A stretch of DNA of 40,112 nucleotides, taken from assembly GCA_020627785.1 (NCBI GenBank), contig JAHDGF010000031.1, positions 1-40,112 of the forward strand. Direction: 5' to 3'. The first letter of the stretch is position 1; each line of letters opens with the position of its first letter. A program made the translations under genes and the position numbers. This document shows, one piece after another, positions 27,401-35,169 of this stretch. The stretch is from Saprospiraceae bacterium (GTDB lineage Bacteria > Bacteroidota > Bacteroidia > Chitinophagales > Saprospiraceae). The notes beneath the pieces were generated by a model. The model made no database searches. It saw only the letters and a program-made list of their open reading frames with translations, and was not told the origin of the DNA.

Positions 27401-30171
27401 TATTTAATAACTGTCCAGGAAACATTACGGTAGATGGAGATGCTTGGTGTGACGGAATTGCGATTTGGACACCACCAACTTCAACAGATGCATGTGGAGC
27501 GGTGACAGTAACATCCAATTATCAGCCAGGAGTGCTTTTAACAGCAGGAAATACAACGGTAATATATACAGCAACAGATGCTTGCGGAAATGTGAGTACT
27601 TGTTCTTTTGTTGTAACAGTAACATGTAACAACGCTTGTGATACCGCACCAGTTATTAATTGTCCAGCAAACGTGAATCTATGTGTAGGATCTGATTACG
27701 GACCACAAACACTTGGTTATGCAACAGCAATACCAGGTGCTAATTGTAGCCCGAATCCTACGATAACATATTCTGATCAGGTTATTTCTACTGGTCCTTG
27801 CGCAGGAGCAAAAGTAATTCACAGAACTTGGACAGCAACAGAGCCGATGATGACTAACTTAACTTCAAGTTGTGTACAAGTGATTACCTTGGGTGACACT
27901 TTTGCCCCAGGAATATGGGAATGTCCTTCTGACATAACTGCAACAGCAGGTTCAGCAGTAACATGGGTTGAACCAAGTGCAGATGACAATTGTACTTTAG
28001 TATCTTTTGTAAGCAGCCATAGTAATGGTACAGTCTTCCCTACTGGAACAACGACTGTTGTTTATACCGCAACGGATGCTTGTGGAAATGTAAGTACATG
28101 TAGCTTTAATGTAACAGTTGCAGGAACAAGTGGTAACTTAACCTGTCCTGATGATATTGTGGTACAATGTACTGCAAACGGCGGCGCTCATGTTTCATGG
28201 AATCCACCAGTATATTCAGGAAGTTGTGGAAATTGCGACAATGGAGCATACATCCCAGGATTTATATACATGGGTACATTCGGTGGCAGCCAATACTATT
28301 GTTCTGTAAACCCAGCAACATGGCCTGTAGCAGAAGCTTCATGCCTAGCGAATGGTGGAAGTTTAGCTTCGATTTCTAGTGCCGGTGAAAATAACTTCTT
28401 GGCCAACATCCTTACAATACAGTCTGCTTGGATTGGATTAAGCGATGCGGCTTCAGAAGGGAACTTCACATGGTCTAATGGAGAGCAATTAACATATACA
28501 AATTGGTATCCACAACAACCAAATGATTATGCAGGAAACCAAGATTACGTTGAGATGTTATCTGATGGTCAATGGAATGACCAATACAACTACAAAGCTT
28601 TAGAATACATCATGGAGATTCCATGTATGGGAATAAATCAAATTGCAGGTCAACCATCTGGGTCGTTCTTCCAAGTAGGAACACATACAATTAAGTATGC
28701 TTTAGATCCTAGTTGTGGTAATGCTGTTTGTTCATTTACAGTTACTGTTTCACCTTCATTGACCATTGATTGTCCGGAAGACGTGACACTAACATGCCCA
28801 GTTAATGATAATGGAATGTTTGTTAAATGGTCTACTCCTAAAGCTGAATCTTGTTGTTCAGATTGTGATCAAGGTGGACAGATATCTGGATTCATTTACA
28901 TGGGTTCATATGAAGGAAATGATTATTACTGTTCTGTAAACCCTGCTACTTGGCCGATAGCAAATAGTATTTGTCAATCAAATGATGGATACCTTGCTAA
29001 AGTTGAGACTGCAGGAGAAAATAACTTCCTTGCGAACCTATTGACAACTCAATCAGCATGGATTGGATTAAGTGATGAAGCGAGTGAAGGAAACTTTGTA
29101 TGGACAGATGGTTCTCCATTATCAGGCTATGATAACTGGTATCCTCAGCAGCCAAACAATTACGGAGGTCACCAAGACTTTGTAGAAATGTTAAGCAATG
29201 GAGAATGGAATGATCAATACAATGACAAGATGTTAGAGTTCATTATGGAAGTTCCAGGATGTGTAAATGTAGCGCAAATTGCAGGGCCTTATTCAGGTAC
29301 ATTCTTTAATGCAGGTACAACTACCACTGTTACTTACCAAGCAAAAGATGACTGTGGGAATATTGAAACTTGTTCATTCGACATAACAATTGTGGGAAGT
29401 GAATGTGTATCTCAAGGTCAAAATTCAAATGCAAACTGGATTGCTGGAATTCACTTTGGTGATCTAAACAATAGTTCAGGAAATGATGGTGGATATGCAG
29501 ACTACACATCTCATTGCGCTAATATTGCACCGGGAGGAAGCTACCCTATTACCTTAACTCCTGGATTTGGAGGAGCAGCACAAAAATGCTTCTGGAAGGT
29601 ATGGATAGATTACAACATGGATGGTGACTTTACAGACGCCAATGAATATATAGCTCATGGAGTTGGTTCAACTCCAGTATCTGGTAAACTTGCGATACCT
29701 AATACAGGTATCTGGAACGGAACTACAACAATGAGAGTTGCATGTAAATTGGGTAACTACCCTACAGGTCCATGCGAAACTTACAAGTATGGTGAAACTG
29801 AAGATTACTGTATTGTGATAACAGGAGCAGACCTGAAAGGAGACGATGAAGTAGAAAGCAGATCTCTTCAATCAGAGGTTGAAGCAACTCTACTTTCAGA
29901 ACAGGAAATAGAAATTGCAAAACCGAAGAACTCATTAGGACTAAGTGTTTTCCCTAACCCTGCTACAGATTACATTAACATTGATCATGAAGATTTCGAT
30001 CAAATTGAAACAATTAATGTTTTCAATGCAACGGGTAAGCAGGTTATTAGTAATATAAATATAGATGACAGAAAGTTAGATGTGTACTCCCTTGAAAATG
30101 GAGTTTACATAATAACAACTAGACATAAAGACGGAAGTACTTCAAACGCGAAGTTTATTGTACAGAAGTAA
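24409..30171 (+). CDS. Giant secreted HYR-repeat protein with two C-type-lectin domains and T9SS sorting domain
   Basis: A 1920-residue surface protein. A signal peptide ends near residue 28 (GTINA). Residues about 55-1238 are seven composite units of about 170 residues. Each has a Cys-rich module (CPAN ... HPSTTGYATA ... RTWTATDP ... CVQ) followed by a HYR domain (CPSDITV ... SG-x-x-F-x-x-GNTTV-x-YT-x-TD-x-CGN ... CSF-x-VTV). Two more HYR domains (about 1244-1448 and 1453-1662) each contain a C-type-lectin-like domain between their two halves (about 1284-1408 and 1494-1619). These show WIGLSD, the loop WYPQQPN and WNDQYN. A GEVED-like domain follows (about 1664-1810, WIDYNMDGDFTDANEY and GETEDYCIVI), then a T9SS type A domain (about 1845-1920, VFPNPATDYINI). 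It is likely an adhesin for glycans. Even cysteine counts per unit suggest disulfides formed after export. Confidence 0.93.
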   Translation: MIFTKLRLWQIPILMTCFCLLSIGTINAYSDTEVCLNANLSEEQLAAAAVECQTAPVIVCPSLYSGCPGTSPDPSTTGWATATPGDADCPVPVVTYTDEVFINVSCEYELHRKWTATYPGNNTNPWLFADCTQIIILSDTNAPLIKNCPSDITVSMNSNCEGIATWNEPVYNDPCGISTAGSDYVSGSAFPAGTTTVTYTAYDNCGNSSTCSFNVTVIGTCCTAPPTITCPANVLVCPGSPSGADHPSSTGYATATPGAGCSMPIVTWSDDIQTNGCASGMKIFRTWTAMDPNNSALQTSCVQIINIEDLNAPTLTSCPSNITVLTSDANGSIINFNDPTYIDDCGIATINQSHLSGTNFPVGCTTVTFSGIDYCGNFTNCSFEVCVELDACNSAPIITCPPNRLRCPNNVASMYHPNSTGYATAVAGGPNCGSPVVTWSDSFDPIPSCPNNGMQVTRTWTAMDPDDASLTSTCVQIINLNDVTPPSVVGCPSNITVQAPSNAGTVVTWNNPLFTDDCGLESTVGNYTSGTNFPVGSTTVTYTATNFCGVTVSCSFVVTVTAPECNTPPNIACPANASVCINGDYSPTALGFAVATGSGANCGTPTVTYSDLIISTGSCTGSKVIERKWTATDPNNTNLFSTCIQNIEINDTQAPTITNCPSDIALVADNNCEIAVTWLPPTTTDNCGVASVTSTHTSGTVFGAGNTTVIYTVTDNCGNTATCSFNVIVTCNNIPCNVPPVLNCPANWTACAGTPSHPSTTGFATAVAGLASCDPPVVSYTDVVVSTGPCAGATVINRTWKAADPHDPNVNVSCVQVITLGDSSAPAISSCPSDMVVLGDANCQAIVTWTEPTVTDNCGVASVTSNYSSGSVFGQGNTTVTYTITDNCGNVSNCSFNIIVSCQNIGCAVQPVINCPADFNACSSASTHPSVTGYATANAGLASCDAPVVSYTDAVVSSGPCAGATTINRTWKATDPNDDTVFSTCVQIVSTGDMQAPVFNNCPGNITVDGDAWCDGIAIWTPPTSTDACGAVTVTSNYQPGVLLTAGNTTVIYTATDACGNVSTCSFVVTVTCNNACDTAPVINCPANVNLCVGSDYGPQTLGYATAIPGANCSPNPTITYSDQVISTGPCAGAKVIHRTWTATEPMMTNLTSSCVQVITLGDTFAPGIWECPSDITATAGSAVTWVEPSADDNCTLVSFVSSHSNGTVFPTGTTTVVYTATDACGNVSTCSFNVTVAGTSGNLTCPDDIVVQCTANGGAHVSWNPPVYSGSCGNCDNGAYIPGFIYMGTFGGSQYYCSVNPATWPVAEASCLANGGSLASISSAGENNFLANILTIQSAWIGLSDAASEGNFTWSNGEQLTYTNWYPQQPNDYAGNQDYVEMLSDGQWNDQYNYKALEYIMEIPCMGINQIAGQPSGSFFQVGTHTIKYALDPSCGNAVCSFTVTVSPSLTIDCPEDVTLTCPVNDNGMFVKWSTPKAESCCSDCDQGGQISGFIYMGSYEGNDYYCSVNPATWPIANSICQSNDGYLAKVETAGENNFLANLLTTQSAWIGLSDEASEGNFVWTDGSPLSGYDNWYPQQPNNYGGHQDFVEMLSNGEWNDQYNDKMLEFIMEVPGCVNVAQIAGPYSGTFFNAGTTTTVTYQAKDDCGNIETCSFDITIVGSECVSQGQNSNANWIAGIHFGDLNNSSGNDGGYADYTSHCANIAPGGSYPITLTPGFGGAAQKCFWKVWIDYNMDGDFTDANEYIAHGVGSTPVSGKLAIPNTGIWNGTTTMRVACKLGNYPTGPCETYKYGETEDYCIVITGADLKGDDEVESRSLQSEVEATLLSEQEIEIAKPKNSLGLSVFPNPATDYINIDHEDFDQIETINVFNATGKQVISNINIDDRKLDVYSLENGVYIITTRHKDGSTSNAKFIVQK
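24571..28122 (+). repeat. Seven tandem repeats of about 510 bp
   Basis: In-frame repeats inside the giant surface protein gene. Unit starts are near 24571, 25069, 25580, 26101, 26614, 27127 and 27637, with spacings of about 498-521 bases and a last unit of about 485. The units are divergent at the DNA level but keep the same protein motifs. Units 5 and 6 are the most alike (for example both carry CDPPVVSYTD/CDAPVVSYTD-type segments and GPCAGAT). Confidence 0.88.
28135..29394 (+). repeat. Duplicated HYR-plus-lectin module (two copies of about 630 bp)
   Basis: Copy 1 covers about 28135-28752 and copy 2 about 28762-29394. The lectin portions are highly similar: YYCSVNPATWP, AGENNFLAN, QSAWIGLSD and EGNF are shared word for word. 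This indicates a recent duplication of the whole nested module rather than of the lectin domain alone. Confidence 0.85.
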
Positions 30172-30200
30172 AAGTTTAAACCTATCCCTTATTTAATCTT

Positions 30201-30237
30201 AAGTCGTCCCGATAAGTCGGGACGGCTTATTTTTTTT
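30201..30237 (+). terminator. Strong Rho-independent terminator after the giant surface protein gene
   Basis: A 12-bp stem (AAGTCGTCCCGA / TCGGGACGGCTT, one T-G wobble) with loop TAAG spans 30201-30228, followed by A and eight Ts. It starts 29 bases after the stop codon. The T-tract reaches to within one base of the convergent FMN reductase stop. Confidence 0.93.
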
Positions 30238-30238
30238 A

Positions 30239-30775
30239 CTAGTACTTTATAAATCCTTCTAACTGGGTAGTTATCGCTTTCTGAGTTCCCTCATGGATTA
30301 AAATATCATTTTCCAGCAATGTTTCAATACTTGATATAGGCAACTTCATTGGGAATATGGTGGCTCCTAAATAGTTCAACGCTCCAGTTAAACCTTCCAT
30401 GCCCCTGAGGTTTCCAGCCTTTCCTGCTGAAACACCCACAAGACAGATCTTTTTGCCTTGAAAATTTTCTTTATACTTTCTCGCCAAAATTGCATCCATA
30501 AATATTTTTAGAACCCCTGGAAAGGTTCCATTATATTCTGGAGAAATAATGATCATTTTCTGAACAGGTAAAATGTATTTCTCTTGGATTTGAATTAAAT
30601 CCTCTGGCATAAAGTCGCCATTATACATATTGTCATGATAGAAACTTGCTGACAGGTTTTGAAGATCAAGAATTTGATTTTCTATCTCAAGGCCGTTGAG
30701 AACTTTTGAATAATGCGAAGAAATAAGGGATGTTCGAGAGTTTGGTCTATTGGTACCAGCTATAATAGTTAGCAT
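30239..30775 (-). CDS. NADPH-dependent FMN reductase family protein
   Basis: A 178-residue flavodoxin-fold oxidoreductase of the FMN_red family, which uses NAD(P)H to reduce FMN or other acceptors such as quinones, azo compounds or chromate. The phosphate-binding loop GTNRPNSRT at 8-16 and the flavin-ring motif PEYNGTFPGVLKIFMD (about 79-94) are intact, and SAGKAGNLRGM near 116-126 fits the third family loop. The physiological substrate cannot be inferred. The start is ATG. The gene is divergent from the UPF0173 gene and convergent with the giant surface protein gene. Confidence 0.9.
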   Translation of the reverse strand: MLTIIAGTNRPNSRTSLISSHYSKVLNGLEIENQILDLQNLSASFYHDNMYNGDFMPEDLIQIQEKYILPVQKMIIISPEYNGTFPGVLKIFMDAILARKYKENFQGKKICLVGVSAGKAGNLRGMEGLTGALNYLGATIFPMKLPISSIETLLENDILIHEGTQKAITTQLEGFIKY

Positions 30776-30832
30776 TTAAAATATTTTATTTTAGAATTAG
30801 ATTATCAATGGCTTAGAAACCATTTTATCCTT

Positions 30833-30840
30833 TAATTTTG
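30833..30840 (+). promoter_or_regulatory. Putative -7 promoter box (TAATTTTG) for the UPF0173-parAB cluster
   Basis: TAATTTTG matches TAnnTTTG and lies 14 bases before the ATG at 30855. No -33 TTG at the usual spacing is obvious. Confidence 0.4.
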
Positions 30841-30854
30841 TGCAAAATTGAAGC

Positions 30855-31535
30855 ATGAAAGTAAGATTTTTAGGCCACGCTAGCTTTCTTATTGAGCTTA
30901 ATAACTCTAAGATTTTGGTCGATCCCTTCATAAAAGGGAATCCAAAGGCTAGCAACATCGATATTAACAACATTGAGGCTGACTATGTTTTGTTAACGCA
31001 TGGGCATGGGGACCATGTCGCGGACGCAGAGGAGATATGTAAAAGAACAGGAGCTACTATTATAAGTAATTACGAAATATGTAATTGGTTTGAAGCCAAG
31101 GGCTTAAGCTGTCACGCTTTAAACCATGGAGGTAAATTTAGTTTTGATTTTGGAATTGTAAAATATGTAATGGCGACACACACAAGCAGCTTGCCAGACG
31201 GATCGTACGGTGGAAATCCAGGAGGATTTGTCCTATGGACACAAAGTGAGAGTCTATACATAGCAGGAGATACAGGATTAACAATGGATATGAAATTGAT
31301 TCCAATGTTATGCCCAAAACTGGATGCAGCCATTCTCCCTATTGGTGATAATTTTACCATGGGAATTGAAGAAGCTGTTATGGCAGCAGAATTCGTTGAA
31401 TGTGATAAAGTAATTCCATGTCATTTTGATACGATGCCCGTCATAGCTATTGATAAGGAAAAAGCAATTCAAGCCTTCAAGGAAAAAGGTAAGGAATGTT
31501 TATTTATTGAAATTGGAGATACCCTTGAAGTATAA
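30855..31535 (+). CDS. UPF0173 metal-dependent hydrolase (metallo-beta-lactamase fold)
   Basis: A 226-residue metallo-beta-lactamase-fold hydrolase of the UPF0173 group. The two-metal site is visible: H49-G-H51-G-D53-H54, H109 in MATHTSS, and D139 in IAGDTG. The start MKVRFLGHASFLIE and the segment GGNPGGFV are typical of the group. The substrate is not known for the family. parA begins three bases after its stop codon, so the three genes to parB likely form one transcript, although I know no functional link between them. Confidence 0.92.
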   Translation: MKVRFLGHASFLIELNNSKILVDPFIKGNPKASNIDINNIEADYVLLTHGHGDHVADAEEICKRTGATIISNYEICNWFEAKGLSCHALNHGGKFSFDFGIVKYVMATHTSSLPDGSYGGNPGGFVLWTQSESLYIAGDTGLTMDMKLIPMLCPKLDAAILPIGDNFTMGIEEAVMAAEFVECDKVIPCHFDTMPVIAIDKEKAIQAFKEKGKECLFIEIGDTLEV

Positions 31536-31538
31536 TTT

Positions 31539-32321
31539 ATGGGAAAGATTATTGCTATTGCAAATCAAAAAGGTGGTGTAGGTAAAACTACGACTGTTAT
31601 AAATTTAGCAGCGAGCATTGCCATACTCGGTCATAAAGTTTTAGTTGTGGATGCTGACCCTCAGGCGAATGCATCTTCAGGTCTTGGTGTTAGCGCTAAT
31701 GCAACAGGACTAAGTTTATATAATTGCCTTATAAGCAATTCGCCGGCAAAATCTGTGATTCAACAAACTGAGATTGAAGGCCTAGACATCATACCTTCGT
31801 CTATCGATTTGGTTGGTGCAGAAATTGAGCTAATCAGTAAGATGAGACGAGAATACATCATGCAATCAAGTTTGAATGAAATTAAAGAGGAGTATGATTT
31901 TGTATTTATAGATTGTCAACCTTCTTTAGGAATAATCACTGTTAACGCGTTAACAGCTTCAGATAGCGTTCTTATACCCGTACAGTGTGAAATCTTTTCA
32001 TTAGAAGGATTGAGCAAACTCAAAAGAACCATCGCAATGGTGGCTGAAGGAATAAACCCAAATTTAAGCATCGAAGGCATTGTGTTTTCTATGTATGACC
32101 GAAGATTACGATTAGCCAACATGGTTATTGAAGAATTAAGATCTTCTTTAAGCGACAGAATCTTTGAAACCATCATTCACCGAAATTCTAAAATCGGCGA
32201 AGCTCCAAGTCAAGGGCAACCAGTTATTATATATGATGTGGCCTGCAAAGGATCAAAAAATTTCTTGAACCTAGCCAATGAATTTTTAAAATATAACCAG
32301 AAAGATATATCCTCAAATTAA
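31539..32321 (+). CDS. parA: Chromosome partitioning ATPase ParA/Soj
   Basis: A 260-residue ParA-type ATPase. The deviant Walker A motif KGGVGKTT is at 11-18 with the signature Lys at 11, Walker A' is VVDADPQAN (37-44), and Walker B is [11 protein letters not shown]. The length and the absence of an N-terminal helix-turn-helix identify it as a chromosomal Soj type rather than a plasmid ParA. Together with ParB it moves the origin region and would respond to ParB bound at parS sites. The start is ATG, three bases after the UPF0173 gene and five bases before parB. Confidence 0.96.
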   Translation: MGKIIAIANQKGGVGKTTTVINLAASIAILGHKVLVVDADPQANASSGLGVSANATGLSLYNCLISNSPAKSVIQQTEIEGLDIIPSSIDLVGAEIELISKMRREYIMQSSLNEIKEEYDFVFIDCQPSLGIITVNALTASDSVLIPVQCEIFSLEGLSKLKRTIAMVAEGINPNLSIEGIVFSMYDRRLRLANMVIEELRSSLSDRIFETIIHRNSKIGEAPSQGQPVIIYDVACKGSKNFLNLANEFLKYNQKDISSN

Positions 32322-32326
32322 GCAAG

Positions 32327-33214
32327 ATGGGAAAGAAAAAAGAAAAGTTAGGTTTAGGGTTGAGAGCTCTTATTTCAGACATTGACAATGGAGGAAAGAA
32401 AGAAGAAGCTGTCAAAGAATTTAGTAAAACCACTACTGAGGTTGACATCGAAAATATTGAAGCCAATCCTTTCCAACCAAGAACAGAATTTAAAGAACAA
32501 GAGTTACAAGAGCTTTCTGAGTCGATAGCTGTGCATGGAGTTATTCAACCCATCACAGTGAGAGCCATCGGTGGAGACCGATTCCAAATTATTTCTGGTG
32601 AACGCAGATGGCGAGCAAGTAAGCGAGCGGGTCTAACCTCAATTCCAGCTTACGTAAGGATAGCCGATGACCAAGGCTTGCTAGAAATGGCCATCGTTGA
32701 AAATATACAACGATCAGACTTAAATGCTATGGAGGTTGCCATTTCATTCCAACGACTAATCGAAGAATGTGACTTGAGTCATGAACAAATGGCAGGAAGA
32801 GTCAACAAAAATCGAAGTACCATAACCAACTACCTCAGGTTGCTTAAGCTTCCTGTAAGCATTCAAAAAGCCTTAAAGCAAGAATTGATTTCCATGGGGC
32901 ATGCAAGAGCATTGGTCGCTGCAGAACCTGTTGAAAGACAAATCGAAATATTCAATAAAGTGGTAACCAACGGATTGTCTGTCCGTGCTACTGAACAATT
33001 GGTTAAGGATGACATAAAGAAAGTCCCAATAGGCTCTAAAAAAAGTCCTGAAACTGCAGAAGATATTGAGATTAAGAAAATAAAGAATCGATTAATCGAT
33101 CGATTTGAAACCAAGGTTGAAATCAAAAGAAGTGCCAAAGGAAAAGGAAGTTTCATTATTCACTTTAAATCAGATCGCGAGTTCAATGAGATATTAGATT
33201 TACTGGATGAATAA
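32327..33214 (+). CDS. parB: Chromosome partitioning protein ParB/Spo0J
   Basis: A 295-residue ParB. The N-terminal peptide GLGLRALI (about 9-16) is the conserved ParA-contacting region. The ParB/Srx nucleotide-binding domain (about 38-130) has NPFQPR and the arginine-rich box GERRWRA (91-97), which in this family binds CTP. A helix-turn-helix follows (about 140-200, NKNRSTITNYLRLLKLP), and a C-terminal dimerisation segment ends the protein. I found no convincing parS sequence in the window. The gene is followed by a convergent hydroxyacyl-CoA dehydrogenase gene. Confidence 0.96.
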   Translation: MGKKKEKLGLGLRALISDIDNGGKKEEAVKEFSKTTTEVDIENIEANPFQPRTEFKEQELQELSESIAVHGVIQPITVRAIGGDRFQIISGERRWRASKRAGLTSIPAYVRIADDQGLLEMAIVENIQRSDLNAMEVAISFQRLIEECDLSHEQMAGRVNKNRSTITNYLRLLKLPVSIQKALKQELISMGHARALVAAEPVERQIEIFNKVVTNGLSVRATEQLVKDDIKKVPIGSKKSPETAEDIEIKKIKNRLIDRFETKVEIKRSAKGKGSFIIHFKSDREFNEILDLLDE

Positions 33215-33217
33215 AAC

Positions 33218-33289
33218 ATTTGACAAAAGTCGAATACAGTTAATTCAAAAATTAATTTTCTTTACTTCTCAATTATTTGACAAAAGTCG
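33218..33289. repeat. Pair of 15-bp direct repeats at the parB / dehydrogenase junction
   Basis: The word ATTTGACAAAAGTCG occurs at 33218-33232, just after the parB stop, and again at 33275-33289, where it spans the stop and last codons of the minus-strand dehydrogenase gene. The spacing is 57 bases between start points. Confidence 0.8.
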
Positions 33290-34163
33290 GAGCAACAGTG
33301 AGGTTTTTACTACCCTCTTGATACTTATAAAAACCTTCGCCTGATTTTCTCCCTAATTTCCCAGCTGTAACCATTTTTTTCAATAAAGGACAGGCTGCAT
33401 ATTTCGGATTCCCAAAGCCATCAACGAGCACATCTAAAATTGCTAGACAGACATCTAAACCTATAAAGTCAGCTAATTGTAATGGACCCATTGGATGCGC
33501 CATTCCCAATTTCATAACTGTATCAATTTCTTCAACACCAGCTACATTCTCATAGAGAGAATATATTGCTTCATTAATCATTGGCATAAGGATTCTATTC
33601 GCCACAAACCCTGGATAATCGTTTACTTCAACAGGTACCTTACCAAGTTGTTTTGAGACCTCCATTATCTTTGATGTAACCTCATCACTAGTCGCATACC
33701 CTCTGATAACTTCCACTAGTTTCATAACCGGGACAGGGTTCATAAAATGCATTCCTATAACTTGGCTAGGCCTATCCGTTACACTTGCAATTTTTGTAAT
33801 CGAAATTGAAGATGTATTACTTGCTAATATGCAATCACCAGGAGCAAACTCATCCATCTGCTTGAAGATGTTCAATTTTGTTTCCTCATGTTCAGTTGCC
33901 GCTTCTACAACTAAGTCAGCATTTTTAACCGCCTCTTGTAGATTAGTCGAGGTCGTAATTTTACCGATCGTTTCTGTTTTATCCTCTTCAGAGATTTTTT
34001 CTTTAGCCACCATTCTCCAAAGATTTTTATCAATGGTTGCAATTGCCTTCTCAAGAGCTTGTTCACTTATGTCCACTAAGGTCACATTGAAATCGTTCAT
34101 TGCAAAAATATGAGCGATTCCATTTCCCATAGTTCCAGCACCAATAACAGTTATATTTTTCAT
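33273..34163 (-). CDS. 3-hydroxybutyryl-CoA / 3-hydroxyacyl-CoA dehydrogenase
   Basis: A 296-residue NAD(P)-dependent dehydrogenase that interconverts 3-hydroxyacyl-CoA and 3-oxoacyl-CoA. The N-terminal Rossmann domain has GAGTMGNG (8-15) and the NAD-ribose Asp in VTLVDIS. The catalytic region has S117 in SNTSS and H139 in GMHFMNPVP. The C-terminal helical dimerisation domain contains GFVANRILMPMINEA and GMAHPMGPLQLADFIGLD. Stand-alone proteins of this size serve butyryl-CoA, phenylacetate or fatty-acid pathways, and no companion genes are present to choose between them. The start is ATG, with a TACTTTTG box about 49 bases upstream. Confidence 0.94.
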   Translation of the reverse strand: MKNITVIGAGTMGNGIAHIFAMNDFNVTLVDISEQALEKAIATIDKNLWRMVAKEKISEEDKTETIGKITTSTNLQEAVKNADLVVEAATEHEETKLNIFKQMDEFAPGDCILASNTSSISITKIASVTDRPSQVIGMHFMNPVPVMKLVEVIRGYATSDEVTSKIMEVSKQLGKVPVEVNDYPGFVANRILMPMINEAIYSLYENVAGVEEIDTVMKLGMAHPMGPLQLADFIGLDVCLAILDVLVDGFGNPKYAACPLLKKMVTAGKLGRKSGEGFYKYQEGSKNLTVAPTFVK

Positions 34164-34206
34164 TTATATTCGTTTAAAGTTGTCTTTGAACTCATTGTGT
34201 CCAATT

Positions 34207-35163
34207 ATGTGCAAAAGTAAGTTAATCTATGAATTAGTACTCGGCCTAGTATTGATAATTTTCTATTCTAGTCATGGTTTTAGTCAAGATGAAGAACTAG
34301 ACAGTCTAATATTAGAACAAATATCTGCATTGGTTTATCTCGACTCAATTACGATAACCCCACAAGGTTCAGAATTAGAAAAAGATCGTTTCATTGAATA
34401 TGTACTAAAGGATGAGTCATTTTACAAGGCCTTTGTAAACCTCAGATTTGAAGGTCATTCCTTCGACCATGAAATTGATTTTTTCAACAAAAAGAAAAAA
34501 AGAATAGATTATTATTCAGGCAAACATACTCAGTGGATGAATGGACAATGTCGCAACATGCGCATTGATCAATCAAAAAGTAGTAATTCATATTTCAAAA
34601 AGAAAGGTTACCGATATTATACAAGTAAGATGATTGATCGGGTATTTTACACTAAAGGAGAAATCTGTGCAGATTCTACCATTCAAGAAATACCCCCTCC
34701 CAGCTCAAAATTTGAAAAATATGTGGAAGATTTAAAAACTGTGATTTTTAGTCCAGGAAAAAACGTAAACGTGCCTCTTGTAGGAGACAAACTATCCATA
34801 TTTTCGTCAAAAATGCAGAAATATTATGATTATAGCATTTCGTATCAGCCATATAATGAATCCAATTTTGCTTATGTATTTGATGTAGAACTAAAGCCAG
34901 AATATCAAAATTCAGTGAAGAAAACGGTGATAAGTAAGATGACAACTTGGTTTGCAGAGGAAGATTTTCAAATATTAAAGAGATCATACAGGCTAAGGAA
35001 TCAAAATATACTTTATACCTTTAACATTAACATCAATGTTAGCTTAACCAAATGGAATTCTAAATATCTTCCAGACCGCGTTGATTACGAAGGATCTTGG
35101 AAAATTGTAGGCAAAAAGCCTGAAATATGTAAATTTCGGTTTAACTTTTATGAATTCAACTAG
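34207..35163 (+). CDS. Secreted protein of unknown function
   Basis: From ATG 34207 the product has 318 residues, beginning with a signal peptide (ELVLGLVLIIFYSSHGFS) and mature from about residue 26 (QDEEL). An in-frame TTG at 34180 would add nine residues before the signal sequence and is less likely. The mature region is rich in Lys, Tyr and Ser. Two Cys-containing segments (GQCRNMR and GEICADS) could form a disulfide. The C-terminal part has alternating beta-strand-like stretches (YIFNIN-type, then RVDYEGSWKIVG), suggestive of an outer-membrane or periplasmic beta-structure. No family is recognised. The kinase gene starts six bases downstream. Confidence 0.72.
   Translation: MCKSKLIYELVLGLVLIIFYSSHGFSQDEELDSLILEQISALVYLDSITITPQGSELEKDRFIEYVLKDESFYKAFVNLRFEGHSFDHEIDFFNKKKKRIDYYSGKHTQWMNGQCRNMRIDQSKSSNSYFKKKGYRYYTSKMIDRVFYTKGEICADSTIQEIPPPSSKFEKYVEDLKTVIFSPGKNVNVPLVGDKLSIFSSKMQKYYDYSISYQPYNESNFAYVFDVELKPEYQNSVKKTVISKMTTWFAEEDFQILKRSYRLRNQNILYTFNININVSLTKWNSKYLPDRVDYEGSWKIVGKKPEICKFRFNFYEFN
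34212..34219 (-). promoter_or_regulatory. Putative -7 promoter box (TACTTTTG) for the hydroxyacyl-CoA dehydrogenase gene
   Basis: On the minus strand TACTTTTG is followed by CA, as before rimO, and lies about 49 bases upstream of the ATG at 34163. It overlaps the first codons of the divergent secreted protein gene. Confidence 0.4.
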
Positions 35164-35169
35164 CATTTT

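Noticed and set aside
24267..27649. Several long antisense open frames opposite the HYR repeats
   Set aside because: They are repeated shadows of a stop-poor, Cys- and Thr-rich coding sequence and have no starts, motifs or spacing typical of genes.
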